A stretch of 64,000 bases of DNA from Frateuria aurantia DSM 6220 (GTDB lineage Bacteria > Pseudomonadota > Gammaproteobacteria > Xanthomonadales > Rhodanobacteraceae), in assembly GCF_000242255.2 (NCBI RefSeq), contig NC_017033.1:1612001-1676000 (forward strand), read 5' to 3'. The position numbers were made by a program, and so were the translations under genes. Positions 34,368 to 44,988 of the stretch are shown piece by piece. The first letter of the stretch is position 1, and each line of letters opens with the position of its first letter. The notes beneath the pieces were generated by a model. That model worked only from the letters and a program-made list of their open reading frames with translations. It had not been told where the DNA came from and did no database searches.

Positions 34368-36033
34368 TCCGCAGGGCACCGGCAGCGGGGATGTGCCGAC
34401 ACCGATCATCAAGCGGCGAAGCTGGTCGGACTATCTGATCTGGCTGCTGCCGGCGCTGGTGGCCGTGATCGGTCTTTCGCTGCTGATCCATGGCTGGCTT
34501 TCACGCGGGCCCTCGATCGACATCACCTTCCAGACGGCTGATGGTCTGGACACCAACAAAACCCAGGTGAAGTACAAGAACGTCGTCATCGGCACCGCCA
34601 GCAATATCCGGCTCAGCCCGGATCGCGATCATGTCGTGGTGACAGTGGACCTGAATGACGACGCGGCGAAGTTCGCCACCAAGGGCAGCCGTTTCTGGGT
34701 GGTGCGCCCGCGTATCGGTGCCGGTGGCGTATCTGGTGTCGGCACCTTGTTTTCCGGCTCGTTCATCGCCGCGGATGTCGGCAACACCCAGATTCAGCAG
34801 ACCCACTTCAAGGGTCTGGAAACGCCGCCCTCGGTGCTCCACGGGGTGCCCGGCAAGCAGTTTGTGCTGCATGCCGATGATCTGGGGTCGCTGGATATCG
34901 GTTCGCCGATCTATTATCGCCGCATCCAGGTTGGTCATGTCGCATCCTACGAGCTGGATCCCGATGGCCGGCATGTCTCGCTGCGGGTCTTTATCGACAG
35001 TCCCAATGACAAGTACGTGACTGGCGATACCCGCTTCTGGAATGCCAGCGGCTTCGATGTCGCGCTGGGTTCAGACGGCTTGAAGGTACAGACCCAGTCG
35101 CTGACCTCGATTCTGGCCGGCGGCATCGCTTTCGGTCAGCCGATGCGCAGGGTCCAACCGCCGGCGGCTGATGAAAATGCCAGTTTCCAGCTGTTTGGCG
35201 ACCAGGCCACCGCCATGGCGCCGCCCGACGGCGAGCCGATGTACGTGCACTTCGACTTTCCGCATCCGCTGCGCGGTCTGAAAACCGGGGCCGACGTTGA
35301 ATTTCTGGGCATTCATGTCGGCAAGGTGGTCAATCTCGGCCTCAATTACGACGCTGGGAAGCACACCTTTCCGCAGTTGGTGGGGGCGGTGATTTATCCG
35401 CAGCGCCTGGGCAAGGCTTACGAGCAGCTGCAGCAGGCCGTGGGCAAGCACGGTGCCGAGCCGGCGATGAGCGAGATCTTCTCGCGGATGATCGAGCATG
35501 GTCTGCGGGCCCAGGCCAAGTCGGGCAATCTGCTGACCGGACAGCTGTACATCACCATCGACTTCGTGCCGCATGCCACGCCGGTGGCCTTCGACAAGAA
35601 CCGTCAGCCGCTGGATATTCCGACGGCCCCGGGCGGGCTGGACCATCTGCAGGACGAGGTCGGCGAAATCGTGGCCAAGGTCAACAAGATGCCCTTCCAG
35701 CAGATCGGGGAGCATCTCAATGATTCGCTGGCCGGTCTCAGCACGATGTTGAAGAACGTCAATGCCGACACCTTGCCGCAGCTGAACAAGACTCTGGCGT
35801 CGGCGCAGCAGACGATGGGCACGGCCAACAATGCTTTCGCCAGCGATTCACCGCTGCAGCAGGGGCTGGGTGGTAGTCTGCATCAGCTGCAGCGCGCGGC
35901 CGAATCTCTGCGTTCGCTGACCGACTACCTGGGTCGTTATCCCCAGGCCTTGCTGCGCGGCCGTCCGGCCGATCCGGCTTACAAGGCCACGCCTGCGGCC
36001 CGTTCCAGTGAAACTCCGAGGAGCCAACCATGA
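34354..36033 (+). CDS. pqiB: MCE-domain intermembrane transport protein PqiB
   Basis: The 559-residue protein has one N-terminal membrane helix (about 22-45) and three MCE domains, beginning with GPSIDITFQTADGLDTNKTQVKYKNVVIGTA. The second starts near FVLHADDLGSLDIGSPIYYRRIQVG and the third near MYVHFDFPHPLRGLKTGADVEFLGIHVG. A C-terminal helical region (about 430-530) follows. E. coli PqiB (546 residues) forms a periplasm-spanning hexameric tube that carries lipids. The ATG at 34354 overlaps the preceding pqiA half by 14 bp; an ATG at 34345 is possible. PqiC follows with a 4-base overlap. Confidence 0.95.
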   Translation: MDPNNPQGTGSGDVPTPIIKRRSWSDYLIWLLPALVAVIGLSLLIHGWLSRGPSIDITFQTADGLDTNKTQVKYKNVVIGTASNIRLSPDRDHVVVTVDLNDDAAKFATKGSRFWVVRPRIGAGGVSGVGTLFSGSFIAADVGNTQIQQTHFKGLETPPSVLHGVPGKQFVLHADDLGSLDIGSPIYYRRIQVGHVASYELDPDGRHVSLRVFIDSPNDKYVTGDTRFWNASGFDVALGSDGLKVQTQSLTSILAGGIAFGQPMRRVQPPAADENASFQLFGDQATAMAPPDGEPMYVHFDFPHPLRGLKTGADVEFLGIHVGKVVNLGLNYDAGKHTFPQLVGAVIYPQRLGKAYEQLQQAVGKHGAEPAMSEIFSRMIEHGLRAQAKSGNLLTGQLYITIDFVPHATPVAFDKNRQPLDIPTAPGGLDHLQDEVGEIVAKVNKMPFQQIGEHLNDSLAGLSTMLKNVNADTLPQLNKTLASAQQTMGTANNAFASDSPLQQGLGGSLHQLQRAAESLRSLTDYLGRYPQALLRGRPADPAYKATPAARSSETPRSQP

Positions 36034-36647
36034 TCCGCCTGTCCCGTCTCAAGGGCGCATTCTCTGCCGCCGTGTGCGCCTTCGGGCTGGCAGCCTGTTC
36101 TTCAGCGCCGATCCATTACTACACCCTGGTACCGTCAGCTCCTGCCGGCGCCCGGGCGCCGACCGCGGACTTCGCTTTCGAACTGCTGCCGGTACAGCTG
36201 CCGGCCGATGTCGACACCCCGCAGCTGGTCGTGCGTGATGGCCAGTCCGGTGAGCAGCTGATGGACAACGAGCACTGGATTGCGCCGCTGTCCGATCAGA
36301 TCCAGCAGGCGCTGTCCGCACATCTGAGTCTGGATCTGTCGGCGCAAGACCTGACCGGCCTGCCGCAAGGCCAGCGGCATGTGTTGCGGGTCCGGGTCAA
36401 TGTTCGCCGCTTCGAGTCCATGCCCGGCCAGCACGCGCTGCTGGAGGCCGCCTGGGTGGTGCATCCGCTGTGGCAGGGGCAGGGCCATGATCTGGTCTGC
36501 AGCAGCCTGATCAGGGTGCCGGTCACGGCGGGTTACGAGGCCTTGATGCTTGGTCATCAGCAGGCGCTGGCGACCTTGAGCCGGCAGATCGCCAGCGTGG
36601 CCGCGCCGCTGGCCAGCGGCCTGACTCCGGCCTGTCCGGCAGGTTGA
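36030..36647 (+). CDS. pqiC: Outer-membrane lipoprotein PqiC
   Basis: The 205-residue lipoprotein has a signal peptide with lipobox LAACSS (Cys near residue 23), followed by HYYTLVP, the usual start of the PqiC/YmbA (ABC-type transport auxiliary lipoprotein) family. Its ATG overlaps the PqiB stop (ATGA). PqiC is thought to anchor the PqiB tube at the outer membrane. Confidence 0.93.
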   Translation: MIRLSRLKGAFSAAVCAFGLAACSSAPIHYYTLVPSAPAGARAPTADFAFELLPVQLPADVDTPQLVVRDGQSGEQLMDNEHWIAPLSDQIQQALSAHLSLDLSAQDLTGLPQGQRHVLRVRVNVRRFESMPGQHALLEAAWVVHPLWQGQGHDLVCSSLIRVPVTAGYEALMLGHQQALATLSRQIASVAAPLASGLTPACPAG

Positions 36648-36686
36648 GCGCTTCCCCGCTTGGCGCAGGCGCATCGCTTCGGCTAG

Positions 36687-39401
<2,715 letters not shown>

Positions 39402-39407
39402 GACAGC

Positions 39408-40016
39408 ATGAAGCCAGGCAAGCGCACACGTGATCTCGGGCTGGCAGCGGCCGGCATGGCCATGCTTGGCCTGGCCGGCTGCGGTTTCCACCTGCGGCGT
39501 CCGGTGGCGTTGCCGCCGGCGATGAGTCATGTCCATCTCCAGGTCAATAGCGGCTCGCTGGCCTTCCGCCGCGAGCTGGAGCGCAGTCTGGAGCTGGCCG
39601 GGGTGACCCTGGAGGACCATGGTGGTCCCGGGGTGGCCGAGATGAATGTGCCGGTGGCGACCTACAGCAATGACATGATGACGTTGGGCGGTTATACCCA
39701 GATATCCGAATACGCGGTCCGTTTCCATGTGCAGTTCTATATCGACAGCGACCGCGGCGAATCCATCGTCGGCCGACAGCGCCTGGACATGCAGCGCGAG
39801 TACAGTTATCAGAGCAACCAGACCATCGGTACGTCGGGCCAGATCGAGCAGATCGAGCGGGGCATGGTCGACGACATGGTGCAGTCGATGATGCTGCGGA
39901 TTCGGGCGGCCACCTTGCATCCGGAGGCAGCCCGTCGGGCTGACCCTGCGGCTGTTGCGCCGTTGGATGCGACGCCGGGTCTGCCGGGAAGCTCGCAGGA
40001 TCCGATAGGCAACTGA
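39408..40016 (+). CDS. lptE: LPS-assembly lipoprotein LptE
   Basis: The 202-residue lipoprotein has lipobox LAGCGFHLR (Cys near 25), the family start, followed by beta-strand and helix segments and a Gln-rich stretch. It plugs LptD in the outer-membrane translocon that inserts lipopolysaccharide. It follows leuS and precedes holA, the conserved order in many Gammaproteobacteria. Confidence 0.94.
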   Translation: MKPGKRTRDLGLAAAGMAMLGLAGCGFHLRRPVALPPAMSHVHLQVNSGSLAFRRELERSLELAGVTLEDHGGPGVAEMNVPVATYSNDMMTLGGYTQISEYAVRFHVQFYIDSDRGESIVGRQRLDMQREYSYQSNQTIGTSGQIEQIERGMVDDMVQSMMLRIRAATLHPEAARRADPAAVAPLDATPGLPGSSQDPIGN

Positions 40017-40021
40017 CCGCG

Positions 40022-41032
40022 ATGCCGATGCAGGTCGCGCAATGGAACAAGGCGTTGGTGGCCGACCGGCTGGCGCCGGTCCAGCTGCTGGTCGGCGAGG
40101 AATTGCTGGTGCTGGAGGCGGCCGACGCATTGCGCCGGCGTGCCCGCGAACTGGGATATCTGGAGCGCGAGGTGCTGGAGGCCGGTCCCCAGTTCGACTG
40201 GAACAATCTGGCGCGTGCCGCCGCCGGGATGTCGCTGTTTGCCAGTCTGAGACTGCTGGATCTGCGCTTGCCCGGTGGCCGGGCGGGCAAGGAGGGCGGG
40301 GCGGCCATCCAGGCCTTCTGCGCCGATCCGCCACCGGATGTCAGTCTGCTGATCACCGCGACCGAGTGGAGCAGCAAGCACGAGGCGGCCTGGTGCAAGA
40401 CCGTGGACCAGACCGGCATCCAGGTCGTGTTCCAGGCCCCGCGACCGAACGAATGGGGGCGCTGGATCACGGCCCGGCTGGCCGCACGGGGGCTGGCGGC
40501 AACGCCTGATGCGGCCGCGCTTCTGGCCGAACGGGTCGAGGGCAATCTTCTGGCGGCGGCCCAGGAAGTGGACAAGCTGGCCATCCTGCACCAGGGCGGC
40601 CGTATTGACCGACAGGAAATGGAGCGGCTGGTCGCTGACAGCGCCCGTTACGATGCCTTCAAGTTGACGGATGCAGCCTTTGCCGGTGATGCCGGTCGTG
40701 CCCTGAGGGTACTGGCCGGTCTGCACGCCGAAGGCGAAGAGCTGATCGGCCTGATGGGCTGGCTGGTCAATCAGCTGCAGCTGGCCTTGCGGCTGGCCAG
40801 TGCCGAGGACTTTGCCGCCCAGGCCCGGATCGAAAGGCTGTGGCCTGCGCGCGAGCAGTTGTTCCGGACGGCATTGCGCCGGGCGCCGCGGCAGCACTGG
40901 CTGGCTTGTCTGGCCAGGGCGGCGCGGATCGACCGGATGGCCAAGGGCCGGGAAGCGGGCGAGCCGTGGCGAGAAGCGGAGCGGCTGATCGCGGCAATGG
41001 CCTTGCCACGCGGAGCCATGAGCGGCCCATGA
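40022..41032 (+). CDS. holA: DNA polymerase III delta subunit
   Basis: The 336-residue clamp-loader subunit opens the beta clamp during DNA replication. Features include LLVGEELLVLEAADALRRRAR near the start, LLDLRLPGGRAGKEG, ERVEGNLLAAAQEVDKLAIL and SARYDAFKLTDAAFAGDAGRAL in the AAA+-like fold, and a C-terminal collar. It starts 5 bp after lptE and overlaps nadD by 4 bases. Confidence 0.96.
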   Translation: MPMQVAQWNKALVADRLAPVQLLVGEELLVLEAADALRRRARELGYLEREVLEAGPQFDWNNLARAAAGMSLFASLRLLDLRLPGGRAGKEGGAAIQAFCADPPPDVSLLITATEWSSKHEAAWCKTVDQTGIQVVFQAPRPNEWGRWITARLAARGLAATPDAAALLAERVEGNLLAAAQEVDKLAILHQGGRIDRQEMERLVADSARYDAFKLTDAAFAGDAGRALRVLAGLHAEGEELIGLMGWLVNQLQLALRLASAEDFAAQARIERLWPAREQLFRTALRRAPRQHWLACLARAARIDRMAKGREAGEPWREAERLIAAMALPRGAMSGP

Positions 41033-41661
41033 AGCCCTTGGCGATTTTCGGTGGCACCTTCGATCCGGTGCACATCGGCCATCTGACCGTGGCCTGGGAG
41101 GCATCCGAGCTGCTGGATGCCGAGGTGCGGCTGATGCCCTCGCGCACGCCGCCGCATCGGGCGACACCCTGCGCCAGCGCCGAGCAACGGCTTGCCGGGC
41201 TGCGCGCGGCACTGGCCGGTCAGTCGCGACTGACGATCGATGACAGGGAAATGCGGCGGGAAGGTCCGTCCTATACGGTCGACACCTTGCGTGAATTGCG
41301 TGCCGAGCAAGGTGATCGCCCCTTGGTCCTGCTTCTGGGCGAAGACGCTTTTGCCGGCCTTCCGGCCTGGCATGAATGGCGCGAACTGTTCCGTCTGACC
41401 CATATCGGGGTGCTCAGCCGGCCCGGCTTGTCCGTGGTCCGCAGCGAGATCTTGTGGCGCGAAATCACCGAACGGCGTGTCGCCAATCCGGTGGTGCTCA
41501 GTCATTGCCCGGCCGGGGCCATCGTCGAGCTGCGGGTCACGGCGCTGGAGGTTTCCGCGACACGGATACGCGAACTGCTTGCCAGCGGGCGTGATCCGCG
41601 TTATCTCTTGCCGGCCGGGCTGTTTGCGGATCCTGCACTGCTTCAGCCCTATCGTCGCTGA
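41029..41661 (+). CDS. nadD: Nicotinate-nucleotide adenylyltransferase
   Basis: The 210-residue enzyme makes deamido-NAD from nicotinate mononucleotide. It starts IFGGTFDPVHIGHL with the nucleotidyltransferase HxGH motif, and has PPHRATPCASAEQR, GEDAFAGLPAWHEW and the C-terminal VSATRIRELLASGRDPRYLLP (ISST-type motif with Val-Ser-Ala-Thr). The start overlaps holA (ATGA). In related genomes rsfS and rlmH usually follow directly; here the cyd operon intervenes. Confidence 0.97.
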   Translation: MKPLAIFGGTFDPVHIGHLTVAWEASELLDAEVRLMPSRTPPHRATPCASAEQRLAGLRAALAGQSRLTIDDREMRREGPSYTVDTLRELRAEQGDRPLVLLLGEDAFAGLPAWHEWRELFRLTHIGVLSRPGLSVVRSEILWREITERRVANPVVLSHCPAGAIVELRVTALEVSATRIRELLASGRDPRYLLPAGLFADPALLQPYRR

Positions 41662-41979
41662 GCGCAGACCGCTTCATGTCGCGTGGCAATACAGGTCGGA
41701 GCCGCCGGCTGTTGGGGCATGACAGGCTTTTGTCCAGTACCGAAAGGTTTGAAGGTGTCGCAAGTTATTCCTGAATTCATTTCAAGTCATTGAATTCAGT
41801 GATTATGAAGCTGTAAATGATCAAGATAGTGTGACACTCTGCCGCTTAAAAATCGTTCAGTATGGCGCGCATTGCAGGAGTTCATCGCCAGGTGAGAGGC
41901 GTAACATACGCATCAAGCAGTGCGGCCGCGCTGAGTCGCCCCTGGGCCGGGGTTTTCCGAGTTGTTAGGAATCTAACCT
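41662..41979. promoter_or_regulatory. Upstream region of the cyd operon with interrupted palindrome
   Basis: This 318-bp gap between nadD and cydA contains no gene. It is clearly richer in A and T (about 41750-41880) than the flanking genes. CTGAATTCA at 41771-41779 is exactly inverted at 41791-41799 (TGAATTCAG), with an 11-base spacer. That is one helical turn of spacing between 9-bp arms, as expected for a dimeric regulator. No good FNR box (TTGAT-N4-ATCAA) was found, and no confident -35/-10 pair. A TAGGA ribosome site precedes cydA. The region is the likely control point for oxygen- or redox-dependent expression. Confidence 0.5.
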
Positions 41980-43566
41980 ATGATTGATCCGACCGTAGTC
42001 GAGCTATCGCGGATACAGTTCGCCGCGACGGCTTTGTACCATTATCTTTTCGTGCCACTCACGCTGGGAATGACCTTCTTCCTGGCGGCTGTGGAAACCG
42101 TCTATGTCATCACCGGCAAACCGATCTACAAGCAGATGGCCCAGTTCTGGGGCAAGCTGTTCCTGATCAACTTCGCCTTGGGTGTGGCCACCGGCCTCAC
42201 CATGGAATTCGAGTTCGGTACCAACTGGTCGTTCTATTCCAGTTTTGTCGGCGATCTGTTCGGCGCACCGCTGGCGATCGAGGGACTGATGGCCTTCTTC
42301 ATGGAATCGACCTTCGTCGGCATCATGGTTTTCGGCTGGGACCGACTGAAGCGCGGCCAGCATCTGGCTGTGACCTTTCTGGTGGCGCTGGGTTCCAACC
42401 TGTCGGCACTGTGGATTCTGGTCGCCAACGGCTTCATGCAGGACCCGCCGAAGGACGGCATCGCCTTCAGCTACCACACCATGCGTCTGGAAATGCAGAG
42501 CCTGCCGTCGATCATCTTCAATCCCGACGCCCAGGCCAAGTTCGTGCATACCAGCGTGGCCGGTTACGTGACCGCCTCCATGTTCGTGTGCGGCATCAGC
42601 GCCTACTACCTGTATCGTCACCGTCATACCGAACTGGCCAAGCGCTCCTTCCGCATGGCGGCGATCTTCGGTGTGCTGGCCACGGCCGGTGCGATCACCC
42701 TGGGTGATGCGCTGGGCTTTATCGGTGGCGAAGCGCAGCCGACCAAGCTGGCCGCGATGGAAGCGTTGTGGAAGCCTGAAAAGGCGCCGATGGCCTTCAA
42801 CGCCATTGCCTTCCCTTCGCAGAAGGACGAGACCAACTACGGTGCGATCCAGGTCCCGTATGTGCTGTCGATCCTGCTGACCCATTCGCTGGACGGCACC
42901 GTGCCGGCCATCTCCGAGCTGGAGGCCCGCAATGCCGATCGCGTCCGCAACGGCATTCCCGCCGTGCAGTCGCTGATGGTGCTCTCGAAGAATCCGGATG
43001 ATCCGGCCGCACAGGCCCAGTTCGAAGCCCACAAGCAGGATCTGGGCTACGGCTTCCTGGTGCAGCGCTATGCCCAGGATCTGGGCAATGTGACGGATGA
43101 TCAGGTTACCGCTGCAGCCAAGGATTCGATCCCTGAAGTGGCGCCGATCTTCTGGTCCTTCCGCGTGATGGTCGGCTTCGGCATGTTGATGCTGGCCTTT
43201 TTCATGTTGTGCGTGATCTTCTCGATCCGCAATGATCTGGAAAAGCAGCGTTGGCTGCTGCGGCTGGCCCCGTTTGCCATCCCGCTGCCGTTCATCGCCA
43301 ACGAGGCCGGCTGGATCGTGGCCGAAATGGGTCGTCAGCCCTGGACCGTCTACGGCCTGCTGCCGACCTATATGTCCGCTTCCAGTCACAGCGTCGGCTA
43401 CATGGTCTTCTCGCTGATCGGTTTCGTGTCGATCTACACCATCTTCGCCATCATCGAGATGACCCTGATGGTCAAGTCGATCAAGCAGGGTCCGGACGAG
43501 CATCACGGTCACGGCCAGTCGCTGCCCGGTTTCGGCGGTGTGTCCGGCAAGCAGGTAGAGGGTTAA
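41980..43566 (+). CDS. cydA: Cytochrome bd oxidase subunit I
   Basis: The 528-residue subunit carries the three haems of the bd-type quinol oxidase in the inner membrane. Visible ligands are His21 (TALYHYLFVPLTLG), His190 (AKFVHTSVAGYV) and Met397 (SFRVMVG), equal to His19, His186 and Met393 of E. coli. The quinol-side signature GRQPW is in AEMGRQPWTVYGLLPT. The length and the long loop between helices 6 and 7 place it in the long-Q-loop (E. coli-like) group rather than the cyanide-insensitive CioA group. It is followed by cydB 3 bp later. Confidence 0.98.
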   Translation: MIDPTVVELSRIQFAATALYHYLFVPLTLGMTFFLAAVETVYVITGKPIYKQMAQFWGKLFLINFALGVATGLTMEFEFGTNWSFYSSFVGDLFGAPLAIEGLMAFFMESTFVGIMVFGWDRLKRGQHLAVTFLVALGSNLSALWILVANGFMQDPPKDGIAFSYHTMRLEMQSLPSIIFNPDAQAKFVHTSVAGYVTASMFVCGISAYYLYRHRHTELAKRSFRMAAIFGVLATAGAITLGDALGFIGGEAQPTKLAAMEALWKPEKAPMAFNAIAFPSQKDETNYGAIQVPYVLSILLTHSLDGTVPAISELEARNADRVRNGIPAVQSLMVLSKNPDDPAAQAQFEAHKQDLGYGFLVQRYAQDLGNVTDDQVTAAAKDSIPEVAPIFWSFRVMVGFGMLMLAFFMLCVIFSIRNDLEKQRWLLRLAPFAIPLPFIANEAGWIVAEMGRQPWTVYGLLPTYMSASSHSVGYMVFSLIGFVSIYTIFAIIEMTLMVKSIKQGPDEHHGHGQSLPGFGGVSGKQVEG

Positions 43567-43569
43567 TCA

Positions 43570-44706
43570 ATGAATGCTTTGATGGTACTTCAGAGTATCT
43601 GGTGGCTGCTGCTGGGCGTGCTGTTCATCGGCCTCGGCACCATGGTGGGCATGGACATGGGCGTGGGCACCATACTGCGCTATGTCGGTCGCAAGGATAT
43701 CGATCGCCGCGTGGCGCTCAATATCATCGGCCCGCACTGGGACGGCAACCAGGTGTGGTTCATCCTGGGCGGTGGCGCGATCTTCGCTGCCTTCCCGACG
43801 ATCTACGGCACGGCCTTCTCGGGCTTCTACGTGGTGATGCTGCTGCTGCTGTGGAGCATGATCGTCCGTCCGCTGGCCTTCGAGTATCGCAACAAGGTGC
43901 CGACCGAGCGCTGGCGCAACGTATGGGACTGGATGCTGTTCGTGTCCGGCTTCCTGCCCATGCTGGTGTTCGGTGCCGCCATCGGCAACGTGCTGGAAGG
44001 CGTGCCGTTCCACTTCGACTGGAACATGACCTCCCATTACACCGGCAGCTTCCTGGCCTTGTTCAACCCGTTCGCGATCCTGTGCGGACTGCTGTCGGTG
44101 GCCCTGGCCTGCTACATGGGTTCGGCCACCATCATCAACGGCGCCCATCAGGGTGAGCTGGCCGATCGCGCCCGCAGTGTCAATACGGTTGCCGGCATTC
44201 TCGCCATCGTGCTGTTCGCCATCGGCGGTTTCTGGGTCGGTCATCTGCAGGGTTATGTCTGGACGGGTGGTGCCGCCGCCGGCGTGCCGCAGACCCCGCT
44301 GCAGCAGCAAGTTGTGCAGCAGGCAGGTGCTCTGCTGACCAACTTCCACGCCCATCCGGTGCTGTGGGTGCTGCCGGCGCTGGCCTTTGCCGGTCTGGTA
44401 CTCGGTGTCCTGGCGGCACGTGCCGGCAAGGGCTATCTGGCCTGGTGGCTGGGGCCGGTCATCTGGACGGGCGTGATCGGTACCGTCGGTGCCGCTTCCT
44501 TCCCCTTCATGATGCCTTCCAGCAGTGATCCGTCGCAGAGCCTGACTCTGTGGAATTCTTCTTCCAGCCAGTTGACGCTGGCCTGGATGGTGGGCTTTGC
44601 CGTGGTATTCGTGCCGTTGATTCTGGCTTACACCAGCTGGTGCTTCTATGTGATGCGCGGCAAGGTGTCCGCGGATGCCATCGCCGCCGATGAACACGCG
44701 TACTGA
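43570..44706 (+). CDS. cydB: Cytochrome bd oxidase subunit II
   Basis: The 378-residue membrane partner of CydA starts with helix 1 containing WWLLLGVLFIGLGTMVGMDMGVG, then the conserved IIGPHWDGNQVWFILGGGAIFAAFP and RPLAFEYRNK. It has about eight helices and ends with helix 8 before AADEHAY. AGAGGG lies before the ATG. It is followed 12 bp later by a CydX-like gene. Confidence 0.97.
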   Translation: MNALMVLQSIWWLLLGVLFIGLGTMVGMDMGVGTILRYVGRKDIDRRVALNIIGPHWDGNQVWFILGGGAIFAAFPTIYGTAFSGFYVVMLLLLWSMIVRPLAFEYRNKVPTERWRNVWDWMLFVSGFLPMLVFGAAIGNVLEGVPFHFDWNMTSHYTGSFLALFNPFAILCGLLSVALACYMGSATIINGAHQGELADRARSVNTVAGILAIVLFAIGGFWVGHLQGYVWTGGAAAGVPQTPLQQQVVQQAGALLTNFHAHPVLWVLPALAFAGLVLGVLAARAGKGYLAWWLGPVIWTGVIGTVGAASFPFMMPSSSDPSQSLTLWNSSSSQLTLAWMVGFAVVFVPLILAYTSWCFYVMRGKVSADAIAADEHAY

Positions 44707-44718
44707 GGAGGCGCTATC

Positions 44719-44925
44719 ATGAAAACAGCAATCAAGTTCGTCGTTTTGATGGGTATCGCCTTGCTGGCCATCGTTCTGGCGGTGATCCTCGGCGAGACTG
44801 GCGCCTGGTATTTTGCCTGGCTGCTGGGCACGGTGGTGATCGTGCTGGTCTCGGCGGCGGGCGGCGTGATGCTCGATGCGCAGATCGCCAGCGTGGGGCG
44901 CAGCGAGAAGTCCGACGCCCACTGA
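44719..44925 (+). CDS. cydX: Two-helix CydX-like cytochrome bd accessory subunit
   Basis: This 68-residue protein is preceded by GGAGG 7 bases before its ATG. Its second half contains AWYFAWLLGT (about residues 29-38), the hallmark of CydX (E. coli MWYFAWILGT), followed by a helix and a polar tail. Unlike the ~37-residue CydX it has an extra N-terminal helix (about residues 5-24, TAIKFVVLMGIALLAIVLAV), joined by a short GETG link. That helix resembles the small E. coli subunit CydH/YnhF (start STDLKFSLVTTIIVLGLIV). Position right after cydB supports a role in stabilising the oxidase haems. A CydH-CydX fusion is inference; the CydX part is well supported. It is not a YbgE-type protein, which is longer. 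Confidence 0.85.
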   Translation: MKTAIKFVVLMGIALLAIVLAVILGETGAWYFAWLLGTVVIVLVSAAGGVMLDAQIASVGRSEKSDAH

Positions 44926-44938
44926 GTGGTGATATAAA

Positions 44939-44966
44939 AAACGGCGGGCCTCAGGGTCCGCCGTTT
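44939..44966 (+). terminator. Intrinsic terminator after cydX
   Basis: A 9-bp stem AAACGGCGG / CCGCCGTTT, extended inward by G-U, C-G and C-G pairs around loop TCAG, is followed by TTTCTTTG. It starts 13 bp past the cydX stop and ends 22 bp before the cydD ATG. This is the best classical terminator in the window. It would set oxidase subunit levels above those of the CydDC assembly transporter, by full or partial termination. Confidence 0.8.
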
Positions 44967-44988
44967 CTTTGTGCAAGGAATCGTGAAA

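Noticed and set aside
41820-41835. FNR box in the cyd control region
   Set aside because: Only an ATCAA half-site is present; the partner half matches poorly.
44719-44925. YbgE-type cyd operon protein
   Set aside because: The protein is shorter than YbgE and carries the CydX motif WYFAWLLG.
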